The translations under genes and the position numbers were made by a program. The notes under the pieces were generated by a model that did no database searches, was not told the origin of the DNA, and saw only the letters and a list, made by a program, of their open reading frames with translations. From 67-14 sp020438345 (GTDB taxonomy: Bacteria; Actinomycetota; Thermoleophilia; Solirubrobacterales; 70-9): a stretch of 64,000 bases of DNA. How positions within the stretch are numbered: position 1 is the first letter of the stretch; every line of letters begins with the position of its first letter. This document shows, in pieces, positions 7,222 through 15,551 of this stretch. Location: assembly GCA_937872475.1 (NCBI GenBank), contig CALMSY010000014.1, forward strand, positions 1-64,000, given 5' to 3'.

Positions 7222-8940
7222 CTAAAGACCGAAGCCGGCGTGGATGTGATCGGTGTGATCACTCATTGCGAAAGCGGGCCCCGATCCGTCAACGTCCCAT
7301 CCGTAGATCAGTTCGGTCGGCTTGACACCATCTGGCAGGCTGGCGAGGATCTGGATCACCTCGGTGCATGGGCTGCCCTCGGACTGGTCGGTGCAGGGGA
7401 CCCCGTTGACCGCAGCGATGTCCATGGCGCGGCCGCCGTAATGGTTCGAAACATTGCCGGAGGCGGTCATCATGCTGTGGTCGGAGCGAAGTGATGAAAG
7501 CAGGATGCTGTACTTCTGGGTCAGGATCGCCAGCAGGTTGGTCACGCGCGGGTCGATCAGCCCGTTCTGGATGTCATTTTGTGCGGTCGAATTCAGGACT
7601 TGAAGGTTGTCCCAGTTGATCTCCGTCGCGTTGGTGGTGATCGGGTAGGCGATGTTCCACTCGGTTTTGGTCGTGTCGCAATCACCGGCGATCTTGCCGG
7701 CATCCCCGATCGCGGCCTGGACATACCAGGAAGCGTGGTTGTGTTCGAAGAGCCCGGCTTCGAGGGTCGGCTCGGACCAGAGCATGCGGGCGAAGGTGGC
7801 GATGCCATCCCAGGGTTCGTCGCGCTCGACGTAGCCGTCACCGTCGCCGTCAACGCCGTACTTTTTCCATTCCTCCCGGGAGAGACCCATCGGGCCGGTG
7901 TCCTCTAGCTGTTTCGCGGACATGCCGCGGCCGTAATCGGATTCGAGCCGGGCGACCGCGGCCAGCACCCAGATGCCGCGCTTGCCGAGTCCGTAACGCG
8001 ACGCCGCATCCTCGAAGCCCCGCATGTAGTAGTTCGGGATTTCCAGCACCCGGGCATCCGAGGCCTGGCAGACATAGGTCTTCAGTTCTTCTTCTACTTC
8101 GACCGTGTCCTCGAGGTTGCCGTAACAGGCGGCCTTGTCCAGCACATCCTGGACGTACCAGTCGGCGTGGTTGTAAGCCCAGATCGCGTCATACCAGTCA
8201 CCCGGCGCTCCGGCGGCCTGCAGGTAGCGGGCGGCGGCATGGATTGCGTCCTTCGGGTTGTACGGGTCGGTCTTTCCGTCCCCGTCCCCGTCAGTCGCGT
8301 ACATGTCCCAGGTGGAAGGCATGAACTGCATCCAGCCGATCGCCCCGGCGTACGAGGTGACTTCGTTGAGTCGCCCGAAGTCTGTTTCGATCGAGTTGAT
8401 GGCGGCGAGGATCTGGGGTCCGCGCTCTCCGAGGCTGAAACGGTTGGAAGCCTCGATGTAGATCGGGATCAGGTTGCGGGGCGGTCCGGCGCTGCCATCG
8501 CAGGCGGCGACCGGGGTCGTGTCACCTGAAAGTCCGAGGCTGGAGCCGGTCGTGATCTCTGTTGAAAGCGGGTTGTCTGTCTCCGGAACGACCTCGTTCG
8601 GAGTTTCATCCGGGACCGGGTCGGAGGTCTGCGGCTTTGACTCCTTTCCGGCATTTCCGTTGTTGGTGCTGCCTTTGTTTCCTTTGCCCCCGGGGTTCTT
8701 GCCGTTGCCGGAGCCATTACCGGTGGTCGGCTTGTCACCGGTGCCTTTGTTCTTGTCGCTCCCGGTGGTACCGGTTGTTCCGGTCACGCCGGTTGGTCCG
8801 GTCGGGGTGACTCCCCCGTCGGTAGCGGTCGAATTCGCGGCATCGGTCAGCGGTGTCGCGCCTTCGGCCCCGGCCGCGTGGCCGGTGGCAAGCAGGGCGC
8901 CGACCGAGATGGTCGCGAGTGCTGTGCGAATCCTCCCCAT
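7222..8940 (-). CDS. Secreted peptidoglycan hydrolase: two lytic-transglycosylase domains plus M15-like domain
   Basis: A 572-residue secreted protein. Signal peptide (about 1-25), then a low-complexity Thr/Gly/Lys linker to about 140. The first SLT/MltB-like domain (about 155-275) has putative catalytic Glu185 in SIETDFG, followed by GWMQFMPSTW. A second related domain (about 300-420) has Glu333 in RLESDYGRG and PMGLSREEW. Both carry an inserted Asp-rich loop (DGDGDGKTD and DGDGDGYVE) resembling calcium-binding loops. The last about 90 residues hold NHYGGRAMDI and DHTDHIHAGF (His500, Asp507, His562-567), like the zinc-ligand pattern of M15 D,D-peptidases. It thus likely cuts both glycan strands and peptides. 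Followed by a membrane-protein gene likely in the same unit. Confidence 0.87.
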   Translation of the reverse strand: MGRIRTALATISVGALLATGHAAGAEGATPLTDAANSTATDGGVTPTGPTGVTGTTGTTGSDKNKGTGDKPTTGNGSGNGKNPGGKGNKGSTNNGNAGKESKPQTSDPVPDETPNEVVPETDNPLSTEITTGSSLGLSGDTTPVAACDGSAGPPRNLIPIYIEASNRFSLGERGPQILAAINSIETDFGRLNEVTSYAGAIGWMQFMPSTWDMYATDGDGDGKTDPYNPKDAIHAAARYLQAAGAPGDWYDAIWAYNHADWYVQDVLDKAACYGNLEDTVEVEEELKTYVCQASDARVLEIPNYYMRGFEDAASRYGLGKRGIWVLAAVARLESDYGRGMSAKQLEDTGPMGLSREEWKKYGVDGDGDGYVERDEPWDGIATFARMLWSEPTLEAGLFEHNHASWYVQAAIGDAGKIAGDCDTTKTEWNIAYPITTNATEINWDNLQVLNSTAQNDIQNGLIDPRVTNLLAILTQKYSILLSSLRSDHSMMTASGNVSNHYGGRAMDIAAVNGVPCTDQSEGSPCTEVIQILASLPDGVKPTELIYGWDVDGSGPAFAMSDHTDHIHAGFGL

Positions 8941-8948
8941 GGTTCTTC

Positions 8949-9764
8949 CTAGCCCCGGACCTGGCTAACCAGCCAGCCTTTCCCTTTCTCCTTGACGAGG
9001 GCGAGTCGAAGTTCGCTTGTCGCGCCGGTCCGCATCAGCGAGACGCTGACATCCATCGAATCCTTGTCGCTGCTTCCACGGACAACGTTGACAACCGTGG
9101 CCTTCGGGATCTGTCCGGCTGAAGGCAGCTTCGGCGGGTCCTCGGAGAGTTCCTTTGCCAGATCCTTTGTGGCGGAGTTGCGAAACTGGTTTGCAGCGTT
9201 CTTCTCGCCAACTTCGTAGCCGACGAATGTCGATGCGAACTTGTGGGCCACCTTGAGCGGTGGCGACTTGGGAACGGGCGCGGGCCGGACTACCGTGTTC
9301 GGCAGTTGCCGGTTCGCGCCCTGACTACCACCCTGCTTGCCGTTCTTCTTCGCAGTGGTGGCGAAACTCGGAACGACACCCTGGAGCGTGTCGTCTCCGT
9401 TGCCGGCATTCGGGGTTGTGTCCGGGGTGACGATGGTGGTCGTCGGGGTCGGTACGGGGGGGATCACGGTTTCGGCCGGCGCCGCTGCGTCGGCAACCAC
9501 CGGGTGTTCATCCGGATTCTCCGACTGGTTGTAGAAGTAGACAGCCGCGGCGACAGCTCCGGCCGTCAGGGTCACCATCAGGGTTACCCCGATGTATGCG
9601 AAGGGGCTGCGATAGCGAAAAGAATTCGTGAACCGGCGGAAGGAATCGCCGATCGGCCAGAGAACGTATTTCTCCATGAACCATCCGAGCCTCCGGATCG
9701 GCCAGAGCAGCCTGCCGGGTGCCTTCCCTTGGTCCTGCCATTTGTCGTTTGGTTCCTGATGCAT
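8949..9764 (-). CDS. Membrane-anchored protein of unknown function (possible VirB8/TcpC-like fold)
   Basis: About 271 residues from the ATG at 9764; a TTG three codons upstream is the alternative. A basic, tryptophan-rich cytoplasmic N terminus is followed by one membrane helix (about 52-75), a Pro/Thr linker, and an exported C-terminal domain of about 110 residues starting near LKVAHKFASTFVGYE. That domain has the size and tail pattern of NTF2-like domains found in conjugation-channel proteins, but this is a weak structural guess. It is eight bases upstream of the peptidoglycan hydrolase gene on the same strand, which suggests the two act together at the cell wall. Confidence 0.55.
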   Translation of the reverse strand: MHQEPNDKWQDQGKAPGRLLWPIRRLGWFMEKYVLWPIGDSFRRFTNSFRYRSPFAYIGVTLMVTLTAGAVAAAVYFYNQSENPDEHPVVADAAAPAETVIPPVPTPTTTIVTPDTTPNAGNGDDTLQGVVPSFATTAKKNGKQGGSQGANRQLPNTVVRPAPVPKSPPLKVAHKFASTFVGYEVGEKNAANQFRNSATKDLAKELSEDPPKLPSAGQIPKATVVNVVRGSSDKDSMDVSVSLMRTGATSELRLALVKEKGKGWLVSQVRG

Positions 9765-9913
9765 CGAGTTCAAGCCTTATTTCCGCCTGTGATGGGCTTC
9801 TTCCGGTGCCCGGACGGGGTTCACAGGGTAGTACGGAAACCCGAAAGGGCAAGTAAAGGACCGGTTAAACGGGCGTGATGCTGCAAGCGGTCGAACTGTC
9901 CCCAACCCAAGGC

Positions 9914-9935
9914 GGGGAGCCGAAAACGGCTCCCC
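9914..9935 (-). terminator. Hairpin downstream of clpB
   Basis: Perfect 9-bp stem GGGGAGCCG / CGGCTCCCC with a four-base AAAA (TTTT in the RNA sense) loop, about 35 bases after the clpB stop. It is a probable terminator although the following T tract is poor. Confidence 0.55.
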
Positions 9936-9968
9936 CCGGGGTGGTTTCAGATGCCTCGGACGCGCCGG

Positions 9969-12548
9969 TTATTTCTTTGTGAACACAAGTTCCCCGTCGT
10001 CAGCATCGATCACGACCGAATCACCTTCGGAGAATTCGCCCTCAAGAATTTTCAGGGCGAGCCGGTCGACCAGCTGTTTCTGTACCACCCGCTTCAGCGG
10101 TCTGGCACCGTAAGTCGGGTCGTATCCGAGGTTGCCCAGCAGAATCCTTGCGTCATCGGTCAGCTGGATCTCGATGTCCTTCTCGGCGACCCTGCGGGTC
10201 AGACCGTTGACCTGGATTTCAACGATCCGGCCGATGTCTTCCTTCGAGAGGCGATGGAAGATCACCGTGTCGTCGATCCGGTTGAGGAACTCCGGCTTGA
10301 AGGTGGTCTCGAGCACCTCGGTCACCCGTTCGCGAATCCGTTCGTCGACGCTTTCACCGGCGATCTCCTGTGAGCCGACATTCGAGGTCATGATCAGCAC
10401 CGTGTTCGCGAAGCTGACCGTGCGACCCTGACCGTCGGTCAGGCGACCGTCGTCCATCAGTTGCAGCAGCGTGTTGAACACATCCGGGTGGGCCTTCTCG
10501 ATCTCGTCGAGCAGCACCACTGCGTATGGACGACGACGGACCGCTTCGGTCAACTGACCACCTTCCTCGTATCCGACGTATCCGGGGGGTGCCCCGATCA
10601 GCCGGGCAACGGTGTGCTTCTCCATGTATTCGGACATGTCGAGTCGCACGATCGCCTGCTCGGTGTCGAACATGAATTCGGCCAGCGACTTGGCCAGCTC
10701 GGTCTTGCCGACCCCGGTTGGTCCGAGGAAGAGGAAGGAGCCGATCGGCCGGTCCGGGTCGGAGAGTCCGGCCCTTGAGCGGCGAAGCGCGTTAGCGACC
10801 GCTGAGACTGCTTCGTCCTGGCCGATCACCCGGTCGTGGAGGCGCTCCTCCATGTGGACCAGCTTCTCGACCTCGCCTTCCATCAGGCGGGTGACCGGGA
10901 TACCGGTCCATTTGGCGACCACCTCGGCCACATCGGCTTCGGTCACTTCTTCGGTCAGCATGGTGCCGCCCTCGGCCTGCAGTTCGGTCAGGCGGGTCTC
11001 GGCATCGGCGACCTGCTTTTCAAGTTCGGGGATCTCGGAGTAGCGCAATCTCGCCGCCCGTTCCAGGTCGGCATCCCTTTCGGCCATTTCGGCTTCGCGG
11101 CTGGCCTCCTCGTGCCTGGCCTTGGCTTCCTTGATCTGCTCGATCAGGCCTTTCTCGGTCTGCCAGCGGGCCTTCATCGCACTCGACTTCTCGTTGAGTT
11201 CCGCCAGCTCTTCCTCCAGCGTGCCGAGGCGTCCGCGCGAGGCTTCGTCGGTTTCCGCCTTGAGGGCTTCCCGCTCGATTTCGAGCTGCTGGATCCGCCT
11301 CTCGACCTCGTCGATTTCGGTTGGCATCGAATCGATCTCGATCTTCAGCCGTGAGGCCGACTCGTCGATCAGGTCGATCGCTTTGTCGGGCAGGAAGCGG
11401 TCGGCGATGTAGCGCTCGGAAAGCGTCGCGGCGGCGATGATCGCCGAGTCGGCGATCCGCACGCCATGGTGGACCTCGTAGCGTTCCTTCAGTCCGCGCA
11501 GGATCGCGATCGTGTCGGGCACATCGGGCTCGCCCACGAGGACGGGCTGGAAGCGCCGCTCAAGGGCAGCATCTTTTTCGATGTGCTGGCGGTACTCGTC
11601 GAGGGTGGTCGCACCGACCGCGCGCAGCTCGCCACGGGCCAGCATTGGCTTCAGCAGGTTCGCGGCATCAACTGCGCCTTCCGCGGCGCCGGCCCCGACG
11701 ATCGTGTGGAGCTCGTCGAGGAAGAGCACGATCTGGCCTTCCGCATCCTGGACCTCGGTCAGAACGGCCTTGAGCCGTTCCTCGAATTCGCCGCGATATT
11801 TGGAGCCTGCGAGCAAGGCACCGATGTCGAGCGCGATGACGCGGCGATCGACGAGACTCTCCGGCACGTCGCCGGAGACGATGCGCTGGGCGAGGCCCTC
11901 GACGATCGCGGTCTTGCCGACCCCGGGCTCTCCGATCAGGACCGGGTTGTTCTTGGTCCGGCGGGAAAGCACCTGGATCACCCGGCGGACTTCCTCATCC
12001 CGGCCGATCACCGGATCGAGCTTGCCGGACACCGCATCCGCGGTCAGATCGCGGCCGAATTTCTCAAGTGCCTGGACCTGATCCTCGGGGTTGGGGGAGG
12101 TGACCTTGTGGGGTCCACGGACCTCACTGATTGCCTTGGCCAACGATGCCCGATCAGGGAGCAGATCGGCCAGCGGCGATTTCAAATCACTGATCGCGAG
12201 CAGCATGTGCTCGGTCGAGACATACTCGTCGCCCATCTGGGCCATTTCGCCCTCCGAGCGGCGCAGCACGTCGGTAAGGGCGGAGGAAGGCCGCGGATCC
12301 AAAGATTGCTGTTGGGCACCCTCACCCAGGGTGGGCAGGTCGGCCAGGGCCGACCGCGCACGGCTCTTGGTGGACGGAAGGTCGGCACCGAGCTTGTTCA
12401 GCACGGCGGGTACCAGCCCGTCTTCCTGTTCGAGCAGCGCTACGAGCAGGTGGGCCGGGACTATTTCGGGGTTTCTGGACGCGGCAGCCAGACGCTGCGC
12501 GGTCTGGATCGCCTCCTGGGATTTCACAGTAAATCTGTCTGGTTGCAC
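9969..12548 (-). CDS. clpB: ATP-dependent disaggregase ClpB
   Basis: Hsp100 disaggregase that works with DnaK/DnaJ/GrpE. From the proposed GTG at 12548 it has 859 residues. The N-terminal Clp repeat domain begins DRFTVKSQEAIQTAQ. The first AAA module has Walker A GEPGVGKTA, and the middle coiled coil (about 400-520) is rich in Glu/Lys/Arg. The second AAA module has GPTGVGKTE and Walker B VVLLDEIEKAHPDV. The ATG at 12566 would overlap the -10 hexamer of the best promoter, so I place the start six codons later, directly at the likely transcript end. It lies downstream of the dnaK operon but has its own promoter. Confidence 0.96.
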   Translation of the reverse strand: MQPDRFTVKSQEAIQTAQRLAAASRNPEIVPAHLLVALLEQEDGLVPAVLNKLGADLPSTKSRARSALADLPTLGEGAQQQSLDPRPSSALTDVLRRSEGEMAQMGDEYVSTEHMLLAISDLKSPLADLLPDRASLAKAISEVRGPHKVTSPNPEDQVQALEKFGRDLTADAVSGKLDPVIGRDEEVRRVIQVLSRRTKNNPVLIGEPGVGKTAIVEGLAQRIVSGDVPESLVDRRVIALDIGALLAGSKYRGEFEERLKAVLTEVQDAEGQIVLFLDELHTIVGAGAAEGAVDAANLLKPMLARGELRAVGATTLDEYRQHIEKDAALERRFQPVLVGEPDVPDTIAILRGLKERYEVHHGVRIADSAIIAAATLSERYIADRFLPDKAIDLIDESASRLKIEIDSMPTEIDEVERRIQQLEIEREALKAETDEASRGRLGTLEEELAELNEKSSAMKARWQTEKGLIEQIKEAKARHEEASREAEMAERDADLERAARLRYSEIPELEKQVADAETRLTELQAEGGTMLTEEVTEADVAEVVAKWTGIPVTRLMEGEVEKLVHMEERLHDRVIGQDEAVSAVANALRRSRAGLSDPDRPIGSFLFLGPTGVGKTELAKSLAEFMFDTEQAIVRLDMSEYMEKHTVARLIGAPPGYVGYEEGGQLTEAVRRRPYAVVLLDEIEKAHPDVFNTLLQLMDDGRLTDGQGRTVSFANTVLIMTSNVGSQEIAGESVDERIRERVTEVLETTFKPEFLNRIDDTVIFHRLSKEDIGRIVEIQVNGLTRRVAEKDIEIQLTDDARILLGNLGYDPTYGARPLKRVVQKQLVDRLALKILEGEFSEGDSVVIDADDGELVFTKK

Positions 12549-12555
12549 GCCACGA

Positions 12556-12584
12556 ATTGTACGCATTCAACAACAGATTGTCAA
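12556..12584 (-). promoter_or_regulatory. clpB promoter giving a leaderless transcript
   Basis: On the minus strand TTGACA (rc of 12579-12584), a 17-base spacer, then TACAAT (rc of 12556-12561): a near-consensus housekeeping promoter. Seven bases after the -10 hexamer comes GTG 12548-12546, so transcription would begin at or beside the start codon. No canonical HspR inverted repeat (CTTGAGT-N7-ACTCAAG) is visible here. Confidence 0.75.
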
Positions 12585-12828
12585 GAAATCTAAGTCATTC
12601 CCGCTTAGGTATAGGACAGGCCTTGCTTCAGGTCCACTTTGGCTCCTGAAAGACATTGAGAGTAAAGAAACGGCCATGTGGCGCTCCAGCCTTCAACCTG
12701 GCTTTCCGAAACGGGATTGGAAGCCGCCCGGCCCGAGCCGTGGAGAATCGAAATGGCAGAAGCGGGTCGCTATGGTCCCAAACTGCCATTTCGATTGGCC
12801 CTGGCCACTCCGGGTCCTGTCGGGACGA

Positions 12829-13773
12829 CTACTTGAGCCGGATCTTCACCCCGCTGGCCCGGCCGGTGATCTTCAGGGTGTAGCTGCCCTTCTTGAGTTT
12901 CCCGGCGCGGGGGATCCTGATCGTGGCCTTGCCGGCTTTGGCCCGGGTCTTGCCCTTGCGGGCCGCTTTGCCGTTCCGAACCAGTTTCCAGACCAAGTTG
13001 GCATTGACCGGTTTGGTCAGCTTCACCTTGCAGGTGACCTTGCGTTTGGCTTTCTCGGCCTTGGCCTTGCAGGTGACCTTGGCTCCCTCGGCGGGATGAG
13101 AGTTCTGTCCCGATGAGCCGGTTGGCCCGGTAGCCCCCGTGGGTCCCAGCGGACCGGTCGGGCCACTTGGACCGCTGGGTCCGGTCGGACCCGAAGGGCC
13201 GGTCATACCACTCGGACCACTGGGGCCGGTATCGCCCGTGGTGCCGATCCCGGTCGGACCCGTCGGACCGACCGCGTTGACCACGCCGATCGTGACCCCG
13301 GTGCTCGTGATGCCGAGCGAGTCGGTCAGGGTGATCCGGTGGCTGCTGATTCCCGGAGTGGTCGGAATGCCGCTGATCACGCCGGTGGTCGGATCCAGAT
13401 CAAGCCCGGCCGGTAGGGCCGGGGCTGCGGTCACCGTCCTCGGGCCGGTCGCCTTGAGGGTCTTCGGCAAAGCCGAGAAAGGCTGTCCCTGGCTGACGAG
13501 CAGGGTTTCCTTGTAGGCGATCGCCGGCAGGAACCTCGAGGAAACGATCCAGGAGGACCCCGAACCGGGCTGGGCATTGTTGGCGATATCGGTGCCGACG
13601 ATCAGGTCGGCTCGTCCGTCGCCGTTCACGTCGCCCGCTCCGGCCACCGAATACCCGCAACGGTCATCCGCCAAGGCTCCTGAGATGGTCACGTTCGCCT
13701 GGTTGCGCAGGTCACGGCTGCCCGTGGCCTGCGCCGATCCCGCCATCGCCAGCACACCGGTCAGGACCAACAC
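12829..13773 (-). CDS. Secreted FG-GAP/Ig-like/collagen-like protein, apparently frameshifted in its signal peptide
   Basis: A 314-residue frame from GTG 13773. It contains the tail of a signal peptide (ending GSAQA), a single FG-GAP-type motif DVNGDGRADLIVG, an Ig-like putative domain (LPAGLDLDPTTGVISGIP), a Gly-Pro-Thr/Ser collagen-like linker of about 50 residues, and a Lys/Arg-rich terminal beta domain ending GVKIRLK. The better start, ATG at 13807 (MSSMMLRGLLAG), is out of frame by one base near 13773. Restoring one base joins it to VLVLTGVLAMAGSAQA as a perfect signal peptide. With only one propeller repeat left, the gene looks like a decayed remnant, or the sequence has an error. It interrupts the heat-shock block. 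Confidence 0.65.
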   Translation of the reverse strand: MLVLTGVLAMAGSAQATGSRDLRNQANVTISGALADDRCGYSVAGAGDVNGDGRADLIVGTDIANNAQPGSGSSWIVSSRFLPAIAYKETLLVSQGQPFSALPKTLKATGPRTVTAAPALPAGLDLDPTTGVISGIPTTPGISSHRITLTDSLGITSTGVTIGVVNAVGPTGPTGIGTTGDTGPSGPSGMTGPSGPTGPSGPSGPTGPLGPTGATGPTGSSGQNSHPAEGAKVTCKAKAEKAKRKVTCKVKLTKPVNANLVWKLVRNGKAARKGKTRAKAGKATIRIPRAGKLKKGSYTLKITGRASGVKIRLK

Positions 13774-13915
13774 CAGCCAGCAAACCCCTAAGCATCATGC
13801 TGCTCATCTCGTACCCGCCATTGTGCTTCACACCGGTCTACTCCCAGTGAGACCAGGCCAAGACAACTGATGCCTGGGCCTTACAGCAAGGGCTCCCAAG
13901 CTGGAAGAGGAGCGT

Positions 13916-14380
13916 CTAGTCGGTAGAGCGGCGGACCGGGATCTCGACCGGCGGGTCGGGTTCGTACGCGCCGTAGGGGACGATCTCTGTGTGGAGGCGT
14001 TCGTGGACCCGGGCCATCTCCTCGGTCAGCTGGGTCTCCAGTTCTCGGGTGCGCTGACGCATCGCTTCCAGCTCGGCCCGCATCTGTTCGACCCTGGACT
14101 CCATTTCGAGGACCGTCTCGACGCCGGCCAGGTTGAGGCCTTCGTCGTTGGTCATCTGCTGGATCCGCTTCAGGCGTTCCACATCACGCTGCGAGTAAAG
14201 CCGGGTGTTCTTGGGCGAGCGTTTCGGCGTGATCAATCCGCGGGCTTCGTAGATCCTCAGGGTCTGGGGATGCATGTCCGCCAGCTCCGCGGCCACCGAG
14301 ATCATGAAGACGCCACGGTCCTCGTCGACGGTTACCTCGACCCGGCTTCGCTCCACCCTTCTGCCGCGTTGGTCGGGCAT
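13916..14380 (-). CDS. hspR: Heat-shock repressor HspR (MerR family)
   Basis: A 154-residue MerR-type regulator. The helix-turn-helix and wing lie at about 23-90, with AAELADMHPQTLRIYEARGL and SPKNTRLYSQRDVERLKRI, which match HspR closely. A coiled coil follows (about 95-140), then a short Pro-rich tail. It is the last gene of the dnaK-grpE-dnaJ-hspR operon, its ATG overlapping the dnaJ stop by one base. HspR in actinobacteria represses this operon and clpB with DnaK as co-repressor. An unusual 20-residue basic/acidic extension precedes the DNA-binding domain. Confidence 0.93.
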   Translation of the reverse strand: MPDQRGRRVERSRVEVTVDEDRGVFMISVAAELADMHPQTLRIYEARGLITPKRSPKNTRLYSQRDVERLKRIQQMTNDEGLNLAGVETVLEMESRVEQMRAELEAMRQRTRELETQLTEEMARVHERLHTEIVPYGAYEPDPPVEIPVRRSTD

Positions 14381-15507
14381 CAGGAGCCTGATTTCACCTT
14401 GGCCCGGCGGAGCAGCTCGGCCCGCGGGTCCTCGCCGTTCATCGACTCGGCCAGTTGGTCGACGGCCCGGCGCTGATCGTCTGTGAGGTCTTTGGGTATC
14501 ACCACATTCAAGCGGTACCGGATGTCGCCACGGTTCTTGCCGCCGGCCTGCGGCGGGCCTTCGCCACGCAGCCTCTGGATCGCACCGTTACCGGTGCCAG
14601 CCTGGACCCGGATCCGCTTGGTTCCGGACAGGGTCGGTACCTCGATCGTCCCCCCGCGCATCGCCTCGGTGACGGAAATCGGTACCTCGGCCTCGAGATT
14701 GCCGTCATCGAGCCGCTTGAAGACCGGGGAGGGGGCGACCTGGATAGTCACGAAAAGATCCCCCGAAGGGGCGCCGCGAACTCCGGCTTCTCCCTTGCCG
14801 GCAACCCGGATCCGGGTGCCGTCCTTGACTCCGGCCGGGATGTTCACTTTATAGCGCTTGGTCTGATGAGTCAGGCCCGATCCGCCGCAAGTGTGGCAGG
14901 GGTTGGGGATGATCTGCCCGGTACCCTGGCACTGTGGGCAGGGCTGGCTGATCGAGAAGAAGCCCTGGCCCTGGGCTTCGACACCGCGACCCCCGCAACG
15001 GGGGCAGGTTTCCGGGCTGGTGCCCGGTTCGGCACCGGAACCGGAACAGGTCGGGCAGCGTTCCGACTTCGGGATCGTGACCGTGAGTTGGGTCCCGGAC
15101 ATCGCATCGTCGAAAGAGATCCGCGTGTCGGTTTCGAGGTCTCGGCCGCGCTGGGGCCCGGCGGCGTCGCCGCCACCGCGATTGAAGATGGTGGAGAAGA
15201 TGTCACCGAAACCGCCCGGAGTGCCCTGGCCAAAAGGATTGCCCTGGGCGCCGCCCTGGCCAAACGGGCTACCGCCCTGGCCAAAGCCGCCGAACATGCC
15301 GCCGCCGGAGTCGTATTCCTTGCGCTTTTCCTCGTCGCCGAGCACGTCATAGGCCGCCTGGACCTCCTTGAACCTGTCCTCGGCAGCTTTGTCATCCGGA
15401 TTGCGGTCCGGGTGGTATTGCCGCACCAGCTTGCGGTGGGCCTTCTTTATCTCTTCCTGCGATGCCTTCTTGCTGACACCAAGTACGTCGTAAAAATCCT
15501 TCGCCAT
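14380..15507 (-). CDS. dnaJ: Chaperone protein DnaJ
   Basis: A 375-residue type I J-protein that stimulates DnaK ATPase and delivers substrates. The J domain (1-70) has the HPD motif in QYHPDRNPDD. A Gly/Phe-rich linker (about 75-125) follows, then the zinc-binding domain with four repeats CPTCSGSG, CPRCGGRG, CPQCQGTG and CHTCGGSG. The C-terminal substrate-binding domains end near the stop. A purine-rich GGGGAGGTGAG lies just before the ATG. It lies 44 bases after grpE and overlaps hspR by one base. Confidence 0.97.
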   Translation of the reverse strand: MAKDFYDVLGVSKKASQEEIKKAHRKLVRQYHPDRNPDDKAAEDRFKEVQAAYDVLGDEEKRKEYDSGGGMFGGFGQGGSPFGQGGAQGNPFGQGTPGGFGDIFSTIFNRGGGDAAGPQRGRDLETDTRISFDDAMSGTQLTVTIPKSERCPTCSGSGAEPGTSPETCPRCGGRGVEAQGQGFFSISQPCPQCQGTGQIIPNPCHTCGGSGLTHQTKRYKVNIPAGVKDGTRIRVAGKGEAGVRGAPSGDLFVTIQVAPSPVFKRLDDGNLEAEVPISVTEAMRGGTIEVPTLSGTKRIRVQAGTGNGAIQRLRGEGPPQAGGKNRGDIRYRLNVVIPKDLTDDQRRAVDQLAESMNGEDPRAELLRRAKVKSGS

Positions 15508-15551
15508 TTCATCTCACCTCCCCGGTTGCTTCGGGGTCTGCTTGAAATCTG

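Noticed and set aside
7222..8940. DGDGDG loops as EF-hand proteins or FG-GAP propeller
   Set aside because: Only two such loops, each placed identically inside a transglycosylase-like domain, so they are insert loops, not separate domains.
11466..12593. Long open frame on the plus strand opposite clpB
   Set aside because: High-GC antisense shadow: composition mirrors clpB codons, no family motifs, complete overlap with a certain gene.
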